From a virus: a stretch of DNA of 37,245 bases. The stretch lies in the IMG/VR virus record IMGVR_UViG_3300031227_004974, positions 1 to 37,245 of that record. One strand, 5' to 3'. Below, piece by piece: positions 14,912 through 22,530 of this stretch. A program made the translations under genes and the position numbers. The notes below the pieces were generated by a model. It searched no databases. It was not told where the DNA came from and saw nothing but the letters and a program-made list of their open reading frames with translations. Each line of letters opens with the position of its first letter. Position 1 is the stretch's first letter.

Positions 14912-15985
14912 GTGGAAAGTGAGAATGTTTTAGTAGGAGTTGCAACCCTGGGCATCCGAGAGCCGAATGATGCACTGGCTGAATGGTCGACAGTCCAGAA
15001 GTACGCCGGCAGCCATTCCGTGAAGCTGTATAAATCAGGATCAGGTGACGCCGGCTCGACCCACCTGGAGGCCCTGTTTCCCGATTCCGTCATCGATGTC
15101 GATGCCTTTGTGGCCGACCCGACTGACTACAGTTTCTGGTACTACTACAGCGCGGTCACAGGCAACTTTGTCCAGTTCGAGTTATTGTTCGAGGACCCCA
15201 ACTCCGGCGGTTGGATGGAGATGACCGTGGTGCCTCACCAGAGTACCCTGGGTGATGGCCCGACTGCAGGATGGGCGCAGAAGTCACTGGCCCTCACTGA
15301 TAAAATCGGGTATGGTGGGCGCAGCGAGACCGACGAGCCGTTCTTCGATTGGGACCTTGTCGACACCATCGCCGAGGGAGTAACCGGCCCAGCCGGCCAG
15401 GCCGCGGCCCCCGTGGTCGGAGACTGGGTGCTGAGACGAGTCAGGCTGGAGCTCTGGGAATGTTCTCCGGAGAGGACCGCCTATGTTGACACGCTCGAAA
15501 TTGACGGCACCGTCTACACCGTCGAGCCCGGCGGAACCCTTCCGGGGATGTCGTTGAGCAGCGCATACACCGATATCGGCTACACCGAGGACGGCGTGAC
15601 GTTTAACTACGCCCCCGACGTGGGCATGATCGAGGTCGAAGAGGAGACCCTCCCGGTTGGCGCATACCTCAATAAAGAGGTCTTGACCATTGTGGCCAAC
15701 ATGGCCGAAAGCTCTCTGGTCAACCTGGGCAACGCCATCGGTGGCAGCGTGAGATCCGGGAATAAAATCACAATCGGCGCCGGCGTCCTGAAGGAAATGA
15801 ATATCAAGGTTTCAGGGCTAACGCCTGGTGGATTCATTCGCTCGTATTTCTTCCCTCGAGTGGTCGCTACCGGGGCAGTCGGAACCAGTTTCCGGAGAGC
15901 ACAGAAAACCTTCATCCCGCTGACCTTGACAGTCATTAAGCCGGCCACTGGCAACGCCGGGACCTTCGTAGATAATGCGGTTTGA
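14912..15985 (+). CDS. Major tail protein with large inserted jelly-roll-like domain
   Basis: 357 residues, GTG start behind GGAGG (14898-14902). The ends fit a siphovirus tail tube protein: N-terminal ESENVLVGVATLGI; then from about residue 205 AYTDIGYTEDGVTFNYAPDVGMIEVEEE, AYLNKEVLTIVANMAESSL and KTFIPLTLTVIKPA. Between them (about 20-205) lies an insertion resembling a laminin-G/carbohydrate-binding beta sandwich (WSTVQKYAGSHSVKLYKSG, YSFWYYYSAVTGNFVQFELLF, VVGDWVLRRVRLELWE). Placed on every tube subunit, it would decorate the whole tail surface (inference). An AT-rich 60-base leader precedes it. Confidence 0.82.
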   Translation: MESENVLVGVATLGIREPNDALAEWSTVQKYAGSHSVKLYKSGSGDAGSTHLEALFPDSVIDVDAFVADPTDYSFWYYYSAVTGNFVQFELLFEDPNSGGWMEMTVVPHQSTLGDGPTAGWAQKSLALTDKIGYGGRSETDEPFFDWDLVDTIAEGVTGPAGQAAAPVVGDWVLRRVRLELWECSPERTAYVDTLEIDGTVYTVEPGGTLPGMSLSSAYTDIGYTEDGVTFNYAPDVGMIEVEEETLPVGAYLNKEVLTIVANMAESSLVNLGNAIGGSVRSGNKITIGAGVLKEMNIKVSGLTPGGFIRSYFFPRVVATGAVGTSFRRAQKTFIPLTLTVIKPATGNAGTFVDNAV

Positions 15986-15995
15986 TGGTAGCCCC

Positions 15996-16009
15996 ATTTC
16001 TTAAGAAAT
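15996..16009. promoter_or_regulatory. Palindrome ATTTCTTAAGAAAT, candidate operator
   Basis: Perfect 14-bp palindrome in the short gap before the tail chaperone gene. The same core recurs as a 22-bp palindrome at 36498-36519 and, with two changes, at 27003-27016, always between genes. It could be a protein-binding site; ParB is one candidate. Confidence 0.5.
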
Positions 16010-16031
16010 AGTCTGTAGGAGGACAAGAACC

Positions 16032-16379
16032 ATGGAAGTAGAAATCAGGACAATGAACGTCAACGATGTCTTTACCGTGGCGCGGATCCTGGGCAAGATA
16101 ACCAAGTCTGCGCGCATGGAGCTGGTGGCTGCCTTCAATGGCAAGAAGGTCGACCCCACATACCTGGGAATGGTGCTGATTCAGAGCCTCTGCGTGGAGG
16201 CCGAGCTGGAGCTGAAGACCTGGCTGGCCGATGTGGTAGGCAAGGACGTGGAGGAGTTTGGGAAGATGCCCGGAGCCACGGTATTAGACATCGTCGAGCA
16301 GATGTTGGGCCAGGCGGATATCCGTGATTTTTTCGCCAGAGCCTTTTCTTTAGTGACGAAGATTCCCGCCACTGGATAG
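16032..16379 (+). CDS. Tail assembly chaperone, G-like
   Basis: 115 residues between the major tail protein and the tape measure, the standard place for the lambda gpG-like chaperone. The fold looks helical (NDVFTVARILGKITKSARMEL, then VLIQSLCVEAELELKTWLADV, DIVEQMLGQADIRDFFARAF). It coats the tape measure during tail assembly and is not in the virion in known systems. A TTTTTTC slippery heptamer near its end should send some ribosomes into the downstream frame (16334-16708), making a longer G-T product. GGAGGA ribosome site upstream. Confidence 0.8.
   Translation: MEVEIRTMNVNDVFTVARILGKITKSARMELVAAFNGKKVDPTYLGMVLIQSLCVEAELELKTWLADVVGKDVEEFGKMPGATVLDIVEQMLGQADIRDFFARAFSLVTKIPATG
16328..16334 (+). 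promoter_or_regulatory. Predicted -1 ribosomal frameshift site
   Basis: T TTT TTC sits in the zero frame of the chaperone gene as X XXY YYZ. After a -1 slip the new frame (from 16334) is open to 16708 with no stop, and passes through the downstream open frame. This is the conserved arrangement for tail chaperones in long-tailed phages. Confidence 0.8.
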
Positions 16380-16387
16380 TCGAGGCC

Positions 16388-16708
16388 ATGGACGCCATCC
16401 AGCATAGGTATGGATGGACAGACGAAACAGTCCATAATCTCGACTGGCAACGCTTCCGGGAACTGATAAAGTTGATCGGCCGGGTAATACAACGGGAGGC
16501 CGAGGCAGGGGCCAAAAACAGGTTATACGACTCCGCGTTCCTGGCGTTTCAACTGGGAGCTGCCGGCGAGGGAAAGACCTTTGGCGACTACCTTCAAGGC
16601 CTGGGGTTATCAGATCCGCCGGCCGAAGAGGAAGCTCCGGCAGCCCGGGTAAAGGTTCCAGATAATACAGCAACGCTGGCGCGCATGGGCATAGTGAGGG
16701 GCCATTAA
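16388..16708 (+). CDS. Tail assembly chaperone extension, T-like (frameshifted)
   Basis: 106 residues from the first ATG, but more likely made as an extension of the upstream chaperone: the same frame is open from 16334, where the -1 slip occurs, and no good ribosome site precedes the ATG at 16388. Contents: YGWTDETVHNLDWQRFRELI and a helix GRVIQREAEAGAKNRL, then an acidic, Pro/Ala-rich tail. In lambda the T part binds tail tube subunits while G holds the tape measure. It ends 2 bases before the tape measure ATG. Confidence 0.78.
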   Translation: MDAIQHRYGWTDETVHNLDWQRFRELIKLIGRVIQREAEAGAKNRLYDSAFLAFQLGAAGEGKTFGDYLQGLGLSDPPAEEEAPAARVKVPDNTATLARMGIVRGH

Positions 16709-16710
16709 GT

Positions 16711-19041
16711 ATGAACATTTTTGAACTATTCGGGAAGATCTCCCTGCAAGGTACCGACCAGGTAAAGGGGCAGCTGTCCAGTGTGGAGCAAAAAACACAG
16801 AAGCTCCAGGGCAGCCTCCGGGCGGTCGGTGCCGGCTTTACCGCCGTGGGCATCGCCGGCCTGAAGTTGACCGCCGATGCTCAAAAACTCAATGCCCGGA
16901 TAGGTGTCACCGCTACCACTTTTGGCAATACGGCCACGGAAATGCGGGGCATGGTGCTAGAAACGGCCAATGTCACCTTCAGCATCGACGAGGTAACCAA
17001 GAGTTTTGATATGCTATCCCGGGCCGGCGTCCGGGACGAGGAAACCCTGAAGGCCACGTCGACGGCGTTCGATACACTGGGCGACGCCATCGGCATGAGC
17101 GCGAGCGAGGTCACCGATATCATGGTTCCGGCTATGAAGACGTTTCGCTTGACCGCTGAAGAGGCCGCTGGCAAGGTCGACCTGATGACCTACATGGTGA
17201 GAAATAGCACTATAGATCTTGAAGACTTTAATACCATGGTAGGCTATACGAGCCAGGACATGGTCGACGCAGGGCTCACAATAGAAGACATGGCCGCTGC
17301 TATGATGTATATGTCAGACCAGGGTGTAGAGCCGGGCAAGGTTATGCTGCGTGAGTGGAACAAGGCAGTGACAAAATCACAGGACGAGAACATCGCTTTG
17401 ACCGAAGCCCTCGGCATGACTAACGCCGAATTGCTAATATATCAAACCAGGCTCGAGGGTGCGACCGGAATCACTCAGAAATACGCCGACGTGGCCAATA
17501 CACAGTACGGCATAATGGACAAACTCAAATTCCAGTGGTCAGTGCTCAGCCTCCGAATCGGCACCGTCTTGACCCCTCTCCAGCCTGTCTTCGCCTTGAT
17601 GACCGCGATGGGCCCGGCGATGATATTCCTCTCGACATCGGCCGGGAAGGGTGCTTTGACCTGGATGGTTCATGCCGGCGCGGTAATGAAGAGCCACGTC
17701 AGCCAGGTTTTGCATATTGGCTCCACCACTACCCTGGCCGCCACAACTAACCTGGCAGCTGGAGCCACGACCAAGGCCACGATTGCCCAGGTGGGGCTCA
17801 ATAGAGCGATGATGGCCAACCCGATAATCGCCATTATAGCCGGCATAACGGCCGCCGTCTTTGCCATCAAGTACCTCTGGGACAACTGGCAAAAGGTCAC
17901 CATCGACATGGACAAGACCTGGCTGAAAATGAAGAATACCATATCCGGGGGATTGCCTACTTACCAGGCCGAAATGGACGCGCTGGATCTGGAGCAAGCA
18001 TGGCAGCGGTTATCGAAGACAGTCAAGGACAGCCAGGATCAGATCAATGCTGATGTCAAGATGGGCACCGACCAGGCCATCGCCAACGCCCAACGAGTGG
18101 CCGACCAGGAAAAGCAGATACTCGATACCCGGGCGGGATATTACCGGGATCTTACTGCCGACCGCCTCATGCAAATAGACGAGCAGATGCTGGCCGAGCT
18201 GGCTGCCATGGATCCGACCGGGGCAGTGGCGAAGATGGCCCAGGAGTTTTACGACTCGCAATCCGATAGAAAAGAAGAGGGAGTGGTGCGGGATAGGGAG
18301 CTCGAGGAAGACCGCATCACGGCACTGAAGAAAGAGCTGAAGGATGGCGATGATCTATCGGCTGCAGACAAGCGCAGAATTAAAGACCAGATCCTAGACA
18401 TGGAGGAAGGCTGGGTGGAGGAGGAAGAGGCCAACGCCCTGCACCTGGCGATTATGGAGCTGGACGCCGACGGCTATTTCGAGGGCCAAAAGACAGAGAT
18501 CGACAACCAGACAGCGACCCAGGTGGCGGCCTATGAGGCCGATCTGGTCAACTTTGAGCAGTTGAACATTGACAAGCTCGCCAATCTGCGGAAGTATGTC
18601 ACCACTTATAATGAGATAATGGCCGGTGCCGGGATGAAGCCTAGTGTAGAGCTAGGAGAGCCTGGGGTGACGCAAGGAGCGCCTGGTGTGACCATAATAG
18701 CTCCTGGTGTGACTGGTGAATGGCAGGCGCCAGAAGAGAGGGAGCGGCCGTCAAATCCCCTGGAAGCCTTCAACTGGGCAAAGGACTGGATGGGCGAGAG
18801 GATGGCCAACGGCGGAACGGTCACCGAACCGAGTTTAGTTTACGGACTAAAGAGCCAACGCTTCAATTCCCTGATTGCCGAGTCCGGCCCCGAGCGAGTC
18901 GGCGGTGGCGGCGATACTTACCAAGTAACCATTAACAACCCCGTTGTGCGAGAAGAAAGCGACATACGGAAGATAACCCAGCAGGTAGCTATAGAACTGG
19001 GGCGCTTTAGTAACAGGCGAATGAGGTTAGCAGGACAATGA
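16711..19041 (+). CDS. Tape measure protein
   Basis: 776 residues, the longest gene of the tail block. It starts with FELFGKISLQGTDQVKGQL and a helical SVEQKTQKLQGSLRAVGAGF, followed by the TMP family core (TADAQKLNARIGVTATTFG, MSASEVTDIMVPAMKTF, GLTIEDMAAAMMYMSDQGV). Hydrophobic segments are at about residues 284-308 and 369-391, the latter ANPIIAIIAGITAAVFAIKY. Long charged helices follow (about 430-630), then a short PGVT repeat run (about 647-668). It sets tail length; at the usual 0.15 nm per residue, about 115 nm. The end overlaps the next gene by 4 bases. Confidence 0.9.
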   Translation: MNIFELFGKISLQGTDQVKGQLSSVEQKTQKLQGSLRAVGAGFTAVGIAGLKLTADAQKLNARIGVTATTFGNTATEMRGMVLETANVTFSIDEVTKSFDMLSRAGVRDEETLKATSTAFDTLGDAIGMSASEVTDIMVPAMKTFRLTAEEAAGKVDLMTYMVRNSTIDLEDFNTMVGYTSQDMVDAGLTIEDMAAAMMYMSDQGVEPGKVMLREWNKAVTKSQDENIALTEALGMTNAELLIYQTRLEGATGITQKYADVANTQYGIMDKLKFQWSVLSLRIGTVLTPLQPVFALMTAMGPAMIFLSTSAGKGALTWMVHAGAVMKSHVSQVLHIGSTTTLAATTNLAAGATTKATIAQVGLNRAMMANPIIAIIAGITAAVFAIKYLWDNWQKVTIDMDKTWLKMKNTISGGLPTYQAEMDALDLEQAWQRLSKTVKDSQDQINADVKMGTDQAIANAQRVADQEKQILDTRAGYYRDLTADRLMQIDEQMLAELAAMDPTGAVAKMAQEFYDSQSDRKEEGVVRDRELEEDRITALKKELKDGDDLSAADKRRIKDQILDMEEGWVEEEEANALHLAIMELDADGYFEGQKTEIDNQTATQVAAYEADLVNFEQLNIDKLANLRKYVTTYNEIMAGAGMKPSVELGEPGVTQGAPGVTIIAPGVTGEWQAPEERERPSNPLEAFNWAKDWMGERMANGGTVTEPSLVYGLKSQRFNSLIAESGPERVGGGGDTYQVTINNPVVREESDIRKITQQVAIELGRFSNRRMRLAGQ

Positions 19042-19784
19042 ATTATAGCTTTACTTTCAATAGCGTGGATATGAATACTTACGGCCTGATAGTGGTGGCT
19101 TCTGATATACACGGCCTGGAAAGGGAAAACGAGAGCCAGTTAATCCAGGATTTGAGTTGGCCGTTCAGACCCAAAAGCCCACCTAAGATGATAACCCTGC
19201 AGGTGGCAGTAATGGCTACCAGCAGGGCGGTTTTGAAGGGATACCTAGATGGCATAAAAGGGTTTATTGCTACAGATGTACCGTACAACCTGGTTCTGGA
19301 CGGACTTAATGACCGCTACTGGTTGGCAAAGGTTAATTCTTTCAATGGGGGATACCGGGGAGTGTCAACGTGGATAGGCACGATAGGTTTCCAGGCCGAT
19401 GACCCTTGCGCCTATGACGTATCGGAAACCGATAGCCCTCATTTAATAGACGCTGACCACCAAACGGTCATTGAAACACCCGGCGGCACAGCCATGATAA
19501 GCCCTGTCTACACCTTGACGGCGGGCGAGGAATTGGCGGCAGTCACAATCAAGGTTCAAAACATAAACACGGACGAGGAACTGCAGTGGACAGGCACTTT
19601 GACAATCGGCCAAGTGCTGGAAATCAACACTGATGCCTGGACGATCAAGAAAGAGGGGGTCGCTGACATAAGTACCTTTACTGGGCAATTCCCCAGGCTA
19701 CAACCAGGGGCAAACCAAATCAAGGTAACGGCTTTTAGCACGACCGGCACCTTAGACATAAAATACCGTAATCGTTTCCTCTAA
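19038..19784 (+). CDS. Distal tail protein (Dit-like)
   Basis: 248 residues right after the tape measure, the standard Dit position. The N-terminal domain shows the family pattern: FTFNSVDMNTYGLIVVAS, PPKMITLQVAVMATSRAVL, a GLNDRYWLAKVNSFNGGYRG strand pair and GTIGFQADDPCAYDV. The C-terminal half is a beta-rich galectin-like part (ELQWTGTLTIGQVLEINTD, NQIKVTAFSTTGTLDIKYRN). Dit forms the hub that joins the tube tip to baseplate and receptor-binding proteins. ATGA overlap with the tape measure gene. Confidence 0.82.
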   Translation: MNYSFTFNSVDMNTYGLIVVASDIHGLERENESQLIQDLSWPFRPKSPPKMITLQVAVMATSRAVLKGYLDGIKGFIATDVPYNLVLDGLNDRYWLAKVNSFNGGYRGVSTWIGTIGFQADDPCAYDVSETDSPHLIDADHQTVIETPGGTAMISPVYTLTAGEELAAVTIKVQNINTDEELQWTGTLTIGQVLEINTDAWTIKKEGVADISTFTGQFPRLQPGANQIKVTAFSTTGTLDIKYRNRFL

Positions 19785-19814
19785 CTTGAAAATAATATTA
19801 CTTTCAAGTATAAT
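19785..19814 (+). promoter_or_regulatory. Promoter with internal inverted repeat before HNH gene
   Basis: TTGAAA (19786-19791) and TATAAT (19809-19814) are 17 bases apart. A perfect inverted repeat CTTGAAA/TTTCAAG (19785-19791 and 19802-19808) overlaps the -35 and abuts the -10. The predicted transcript start falls close to the GGAGG of the HNH gene. It may be a regulated promoter imported with the endonuclease gene. Confidence 0.55.
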
Positions 19815-19833
19815 ATATTTGGAGGTAATAAAT

Positions 19834-20277
19834 ATGCCGAGTAATAAAAGAGAATATAGCCAAAGATATTATCAGGAACATAAAGAGGAATTAAAAAAAA
19901 CCGCACGGGATTGGCATTGGCAACATAGGGAGGAATGTCTCCCCAAAATGAGAGAATATGCTCGAAATCACAAAGCTGAAAACCAAAAAAGCCAAAGGCG
20001 AACATCGCTATGTACTAGAGATGAAAACGGCAATGTTTTAGTTATCACTGGACTAAACAAACAACCACATCTGGGTTATTGCGAATTGTGTAAGGCAGAA
20101 AATGTAAGATTAAACTATCATCATTGGGATGATGGTGACTACAACAAAGGAATATGGCTGTGCCATAAGTGTCATATTTTAGTTGAAATGATTGATAGCG
20201 GAATATCTATTGAGGGACTAATTGAGAAGTATAAGGGGCTAAAATGTAAGATTGAAGTCGAGTTTATAACATTATAA
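19834..20277 (+). CDS. HNH endonuclease, probably homing
   Basis: 147 residues, start chosen at the ATG 8 bases after GGAGG; the frame is open further upstream but without a start as good. The N-terminal half is a basic, repetitive helical region (REYSQRYYQEHKEELKKT and a second similar unit), as in many phage free-standing HNH enzymes. The C-terminal half has YCELCKAENVRLNYHHWDD and KGIWLCHKCHILVEM: two zinc Cys pairs around the HH core. Base composition is clearly more AT-rich than in the tail genes on both sides, and it has its own promoter, so it is an inserted selfish gene that leaves the neighbours intact. Confidence 0.8.
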   Translation: MPSNKREYSQRYYQEHKEELKKTARDWHWQHREECLPKMREYARNHKAENQKSQRRTSLCTRDENGNVLVITGLNKQPHLGYCELCKAENVRLNYHHWDDGDYNKGIWLCHKCHILVEMIDSGISIEGLIEKYKGLKCKIEVEFITL

Positions 20278-20305
20278 GAAACAGTTATCTATAAGGAGGT
20301 AAGTC

Positions 20306-20893
20306 ATGACAGTAGCAGCTTTAGACATACAGCAATTCACAGGGGCAGGTCCTACGAAAACAGCGGTGACCGTACCGAGAATGTCCACGTCTGATGCATT
20401 TGCACCAGGGACGGCAAACCCCATCCCGATACCCTCGGCAGGATTAAAGTATTCATACTGGATGGCCCTGCACCTGACCATCACCAATATACAGGATGCC
20501 ACGCTGCTCAACAATCACCTGTTCTACATGGACGGCGCCTGCGGGTGGGCGTTGGGCACAGGTGGCGAGCTTGTCATAGGGGCACGGGACGCGGGGGATT
20601 ACGGCGTGCCTGTGGCCAGCTACGACCAAGCGACGGGTATTGAAGGCGATTCAGGCGACTCAATGGTTGATGACACGGATGGCCACGCCTACTACAAAGC
20701 CCAGACCAATGACTCCGACCCCGCGGATGGTTTCACGTCGGTTGCGCCGGCCACTATCGACAGTGGCGACCATACCATAGCCGAGGGATTCAAGGGAGTG
20801 GTGCTGCAGGCCATAGTGGACACAGCTGCTAACGGGGCAGTAAGAGGGGCACAGACGGCTGAGACACTCACTTTTCAGTACGATGAGGTGTGA
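20306..20893 (+). CDS. Putative tail/baseplate protein, 195 aa
   Basis: Strong AAGGAGG before the ATG. The protein is Gly-, Ala-, Thr- and Asp-rich and looks all-beta. It contains WMALHLTITNIQDATLLNNH, HLFYMDGACGWALGTGGEL and FKGVVLQAIVDTAANGAV, with no signal or membrane segment. I do not recognise a family. Its place after Dit and before other small tail proteins suggests a baseplate or fibre component. Two homing-endonuclease genes flank it. Confidence 0.65.
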   Translation: MTVAALDIQQFTGAGPTKTAVTVPRMSTSDAFAPGTANPIPIPSAGLKYSYWMALHLTITNIQDATLLNNHLFYMDGACGWALGTGGELVIGARDAGDYGVPVASYDQATGIEGDSGDSMVDDTDGHAYYKAQTNDSDPADGFTSVAPATIDSGDHTIAEGFKGVVLQAIVDTAANGAVRGAQTAETLTFQYDEV

Positions 20894-20960
20894 GCTCGTG
20901 AAACCAATAACCGATGCGCAGAGAATAGCCCTTGCCTCAACAAACTACGGAGTTAAGCGC

Positions 20961-21569
20961 ATGACAAAGAACTGCAGGCAATGCGGCAGTATCTTTGAAT
21001 ACCACCAAAGAGGTTGCCACCCACGCTATCTTTGTGATGCCTGTCGGCTATACAACCGCAAAGAATTGACCCGAAAAAACAACAACTCACCCAAGACAGG
21101 AGAGGCCAAAAGAAGATGGCAAAATTCCCTGCGGGGAAAAGAAATGAGATCAAGGGCGGCTAATATTCCGAAAAGGAAAGAGGCGAAAAGAATATATAGG
21201 CAGTCTCCAGAAGGAAAGAAAACTGAACGCAAATATTGGCAGTCTCAAAAGTTTTTGGATACAAGGCGGAGATTCCTCTCATCTGGTAAAGGCAGGGTCT
21301 ATCTTGCAAACATGCGAATTAGATGGAGAGGGAGTGATTATGGCGAATATCTGGCATTTAAAAGTGAAGCATTCCGAGACAAATTACCTTGCGTTAAATG
21401 TGGCAAATCTTGGATAGATGGAACAAGGGGGGTTACTCACGAAATAGACCATATTCTCTCGCGAAGATTAGGCGGTACACATAGGCGGGATAATCTTCAA
21501 GTTCTATGTTTTGAATGCCATCTAGCAAAAACCAAATTAGATAGAGAGGGAATGAAATGCCTGGCGTAA
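20961..21569 (+). CDS. HNH endonuclease, probably homing
   Basis: 202 residues from the ATG at 20961, which has ACGGAG 8 bases upstream. The frame is open further up to a GTG at 20898 (after GAGGTG) and an ATG at 20883, so the start is not certain. N-terminal zinc-ribbon-like Cys pairs are KNCRQCGS and YLCDACRL; the middle has basic repeated units (RQSPEGKKTERKYWQS). The C-terminal HNH core shows LPCVKCGKSW, THEIDHILSRRLGG, DNLQVLCFECH. All catalytic and zinc residues are present. The first codons from 20898 (KPITDAQRIALAS) do not look like an HNH protein and could be the left-over 5' end of a gene split by insertion. Confidence 0.8.
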   Translation: MTKNCRQCGSIFEYHQRGCHPRYLCDACRLYNRKELTRKNNNSPKTGEAKRRWQNSLRGKEMRSRAANIPKRKEAKRIYRQSPEGKKTERKYWQSQKFLDTRRRFLSSGKGRVYLANMRIRWRGSDYGEYLAFKSEAFRDKLPCVKCGKSWIDGTRGVTHEIDHILSRRLGGTHRRDNLQVLCFECHLAKTKLDREGMKCLA

Positions 21570-21979
21570 TAACAGAAGCATTCTGGTGTGCAGAGTACAA
21601 CAACGGTCTTGCCCTGCCTGAGTATGACATCACCACCGGCAAGGTAAACAGGTTCGCGCACGTTGATCATAAGAACGTGCTCCGGTTCTGGTGGCTGCCG
21701 ATAACGGCTGATATGTGCCGTGTCTTTCCCCTGGTGAGGGTAAATCCTTTGCTGCGGAGATTTGCCGTTGACCTCAATGGCAGCAAGGGGTTTATCGCTA
21801 GAAGGGTGGCTATAAGGCTCGGTATGGGTAGCGGGGCTAAGGGGTTGTCCCGAGAAGTTAAGTGCTATGTCCTGGGCATAGAGGGTGGCCCGAGGCGTGA
21901 GATATACCCGGATGGTTCGGTGATAGACAAGGAATATCCGACCAGGGGGGAAACCCAGGACATACTCCATCACGGATAA
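21557..21979 (+). CDS. Putative tail-associated protein, 140 aa
   Basis: The ATG overlaps the end of the HNH gene by 13 bases, with GAGAGGG as ribosome site. Sequence is aromatic- and Arg-rich (TEAFWCAEYNNGLALPEYD, VLRFWWLPITADMCRVFPL, RREIYPDGSVIDKEYP). I recognise no domain. The close overlap with an endonuclease gene suggests that the present start may not be the original one. Tail location suggests a structural or host-contact function. Confidence 0.6.
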   Translation: MPGVITEAFWCAEYNNGLALPEYDITTGKVNRFAHVDHKNVLRFWWLPITADMCRVFPLVRVNPLLRRFAVDLNGSKGFIARRVAIRLGMGSGAKGLSREVKCYVLGIEGGPRREIYPDGSVIDKEYPTRGETQDILHHG

Positions 21980-21989
21980 GAGGTAACTA

Positions 21990-22100
21990 ATGGCTTACGG
22001 ACTAATTGAAAAATCAGGCTGTGAGGTATGGCACGGCGGGCTAGTTAAGGTAATGGCGGAAATAATAAAAGGAGGTATTTATGAGAGCATTATTAGTTGA
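21990..22100 (+). CDS. Possible small protein, 36 aa
   Basis: A good ribosome site (AAGAGGTAAC) precedes the ATG at 21990. The frame (MAYGLIEKSGCEVWHGGLVK at the start) ends 20 bases inside the next gene in another frame. It fills an otherwise empty 101-base gap. No family is recognised; could be real and coupled to the gene at 22081. Confidence 0.4.
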   Translation: MAYGLIEKSGCEVWHGGLVKVMAEIIKGGIYESIIS

Positions 22101-22530
22101 GGTTGACTTCAAGACTGGGAAAAGAGCAGGGAATGTTAATCCTAAAGACCCGAAATTGCAGTGTTATGGGTGGCAGGATTTGGAGAGCATACCCGGGCGA
22201 GAGATTAGAATAGTAGAAGATGACAGGGATTTATCTCAATATAAAGGTGTGAAAGGGGTCACTATTCTTGATGGTGAGAAAGCTATCAATACCGCTATCC
22301 AACAGCTTGAAACTGAAAGGGCGTCTGATACAGATTTATACAGCGAATATCTGATGGTTGAAGCTATGAAAGAAAAAGGCTTGCCAATGTCTGCCCTCGC
22401 TGGCAAATCCAAAAAGGAAGTTGTGGACTATGGCGTACTGAATAATCTGGCTGGCGTTAGAGTAACACGGAAGGAAATGCCGCGATTATCTGCTGGCAAG
22501 GTCGTAATGCTGATAGAAAAGGTGAAGTAA
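22081..22530 (+). CDS. Hypothetical protein, 149 aa
   Basis: Strong AAAGGAGG upstream. The N-terminal part is beta-rich (RALLVEVDFKTGKRAGNVNP, REIRIVEDDRDLSQY). The middle is helical (AINTAIQQLETERASDTDLY) and the end has KEMPRLSAGKVVMLIEKVK. No family recognised. It ends exactly where the large repeat-rich tail protein begins, so it is likely produced with it, perhaps as a fibre-associated or chaperone-like protein (inference). Confidence 0.6.
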   Translation: MRALLVEVDFKTGKRAGNVNPKDPKLQCYGWQDLESIPGREIRIVEDDRDLSQYKGVKGVTILDGEKAINTAIQQLETERASDTDLYSEYLMVEAMKEKGLPMSALAGKSKKEVVDYGVLNNLAGVRVTRKEMPRLSAGKVVMLIEKVK

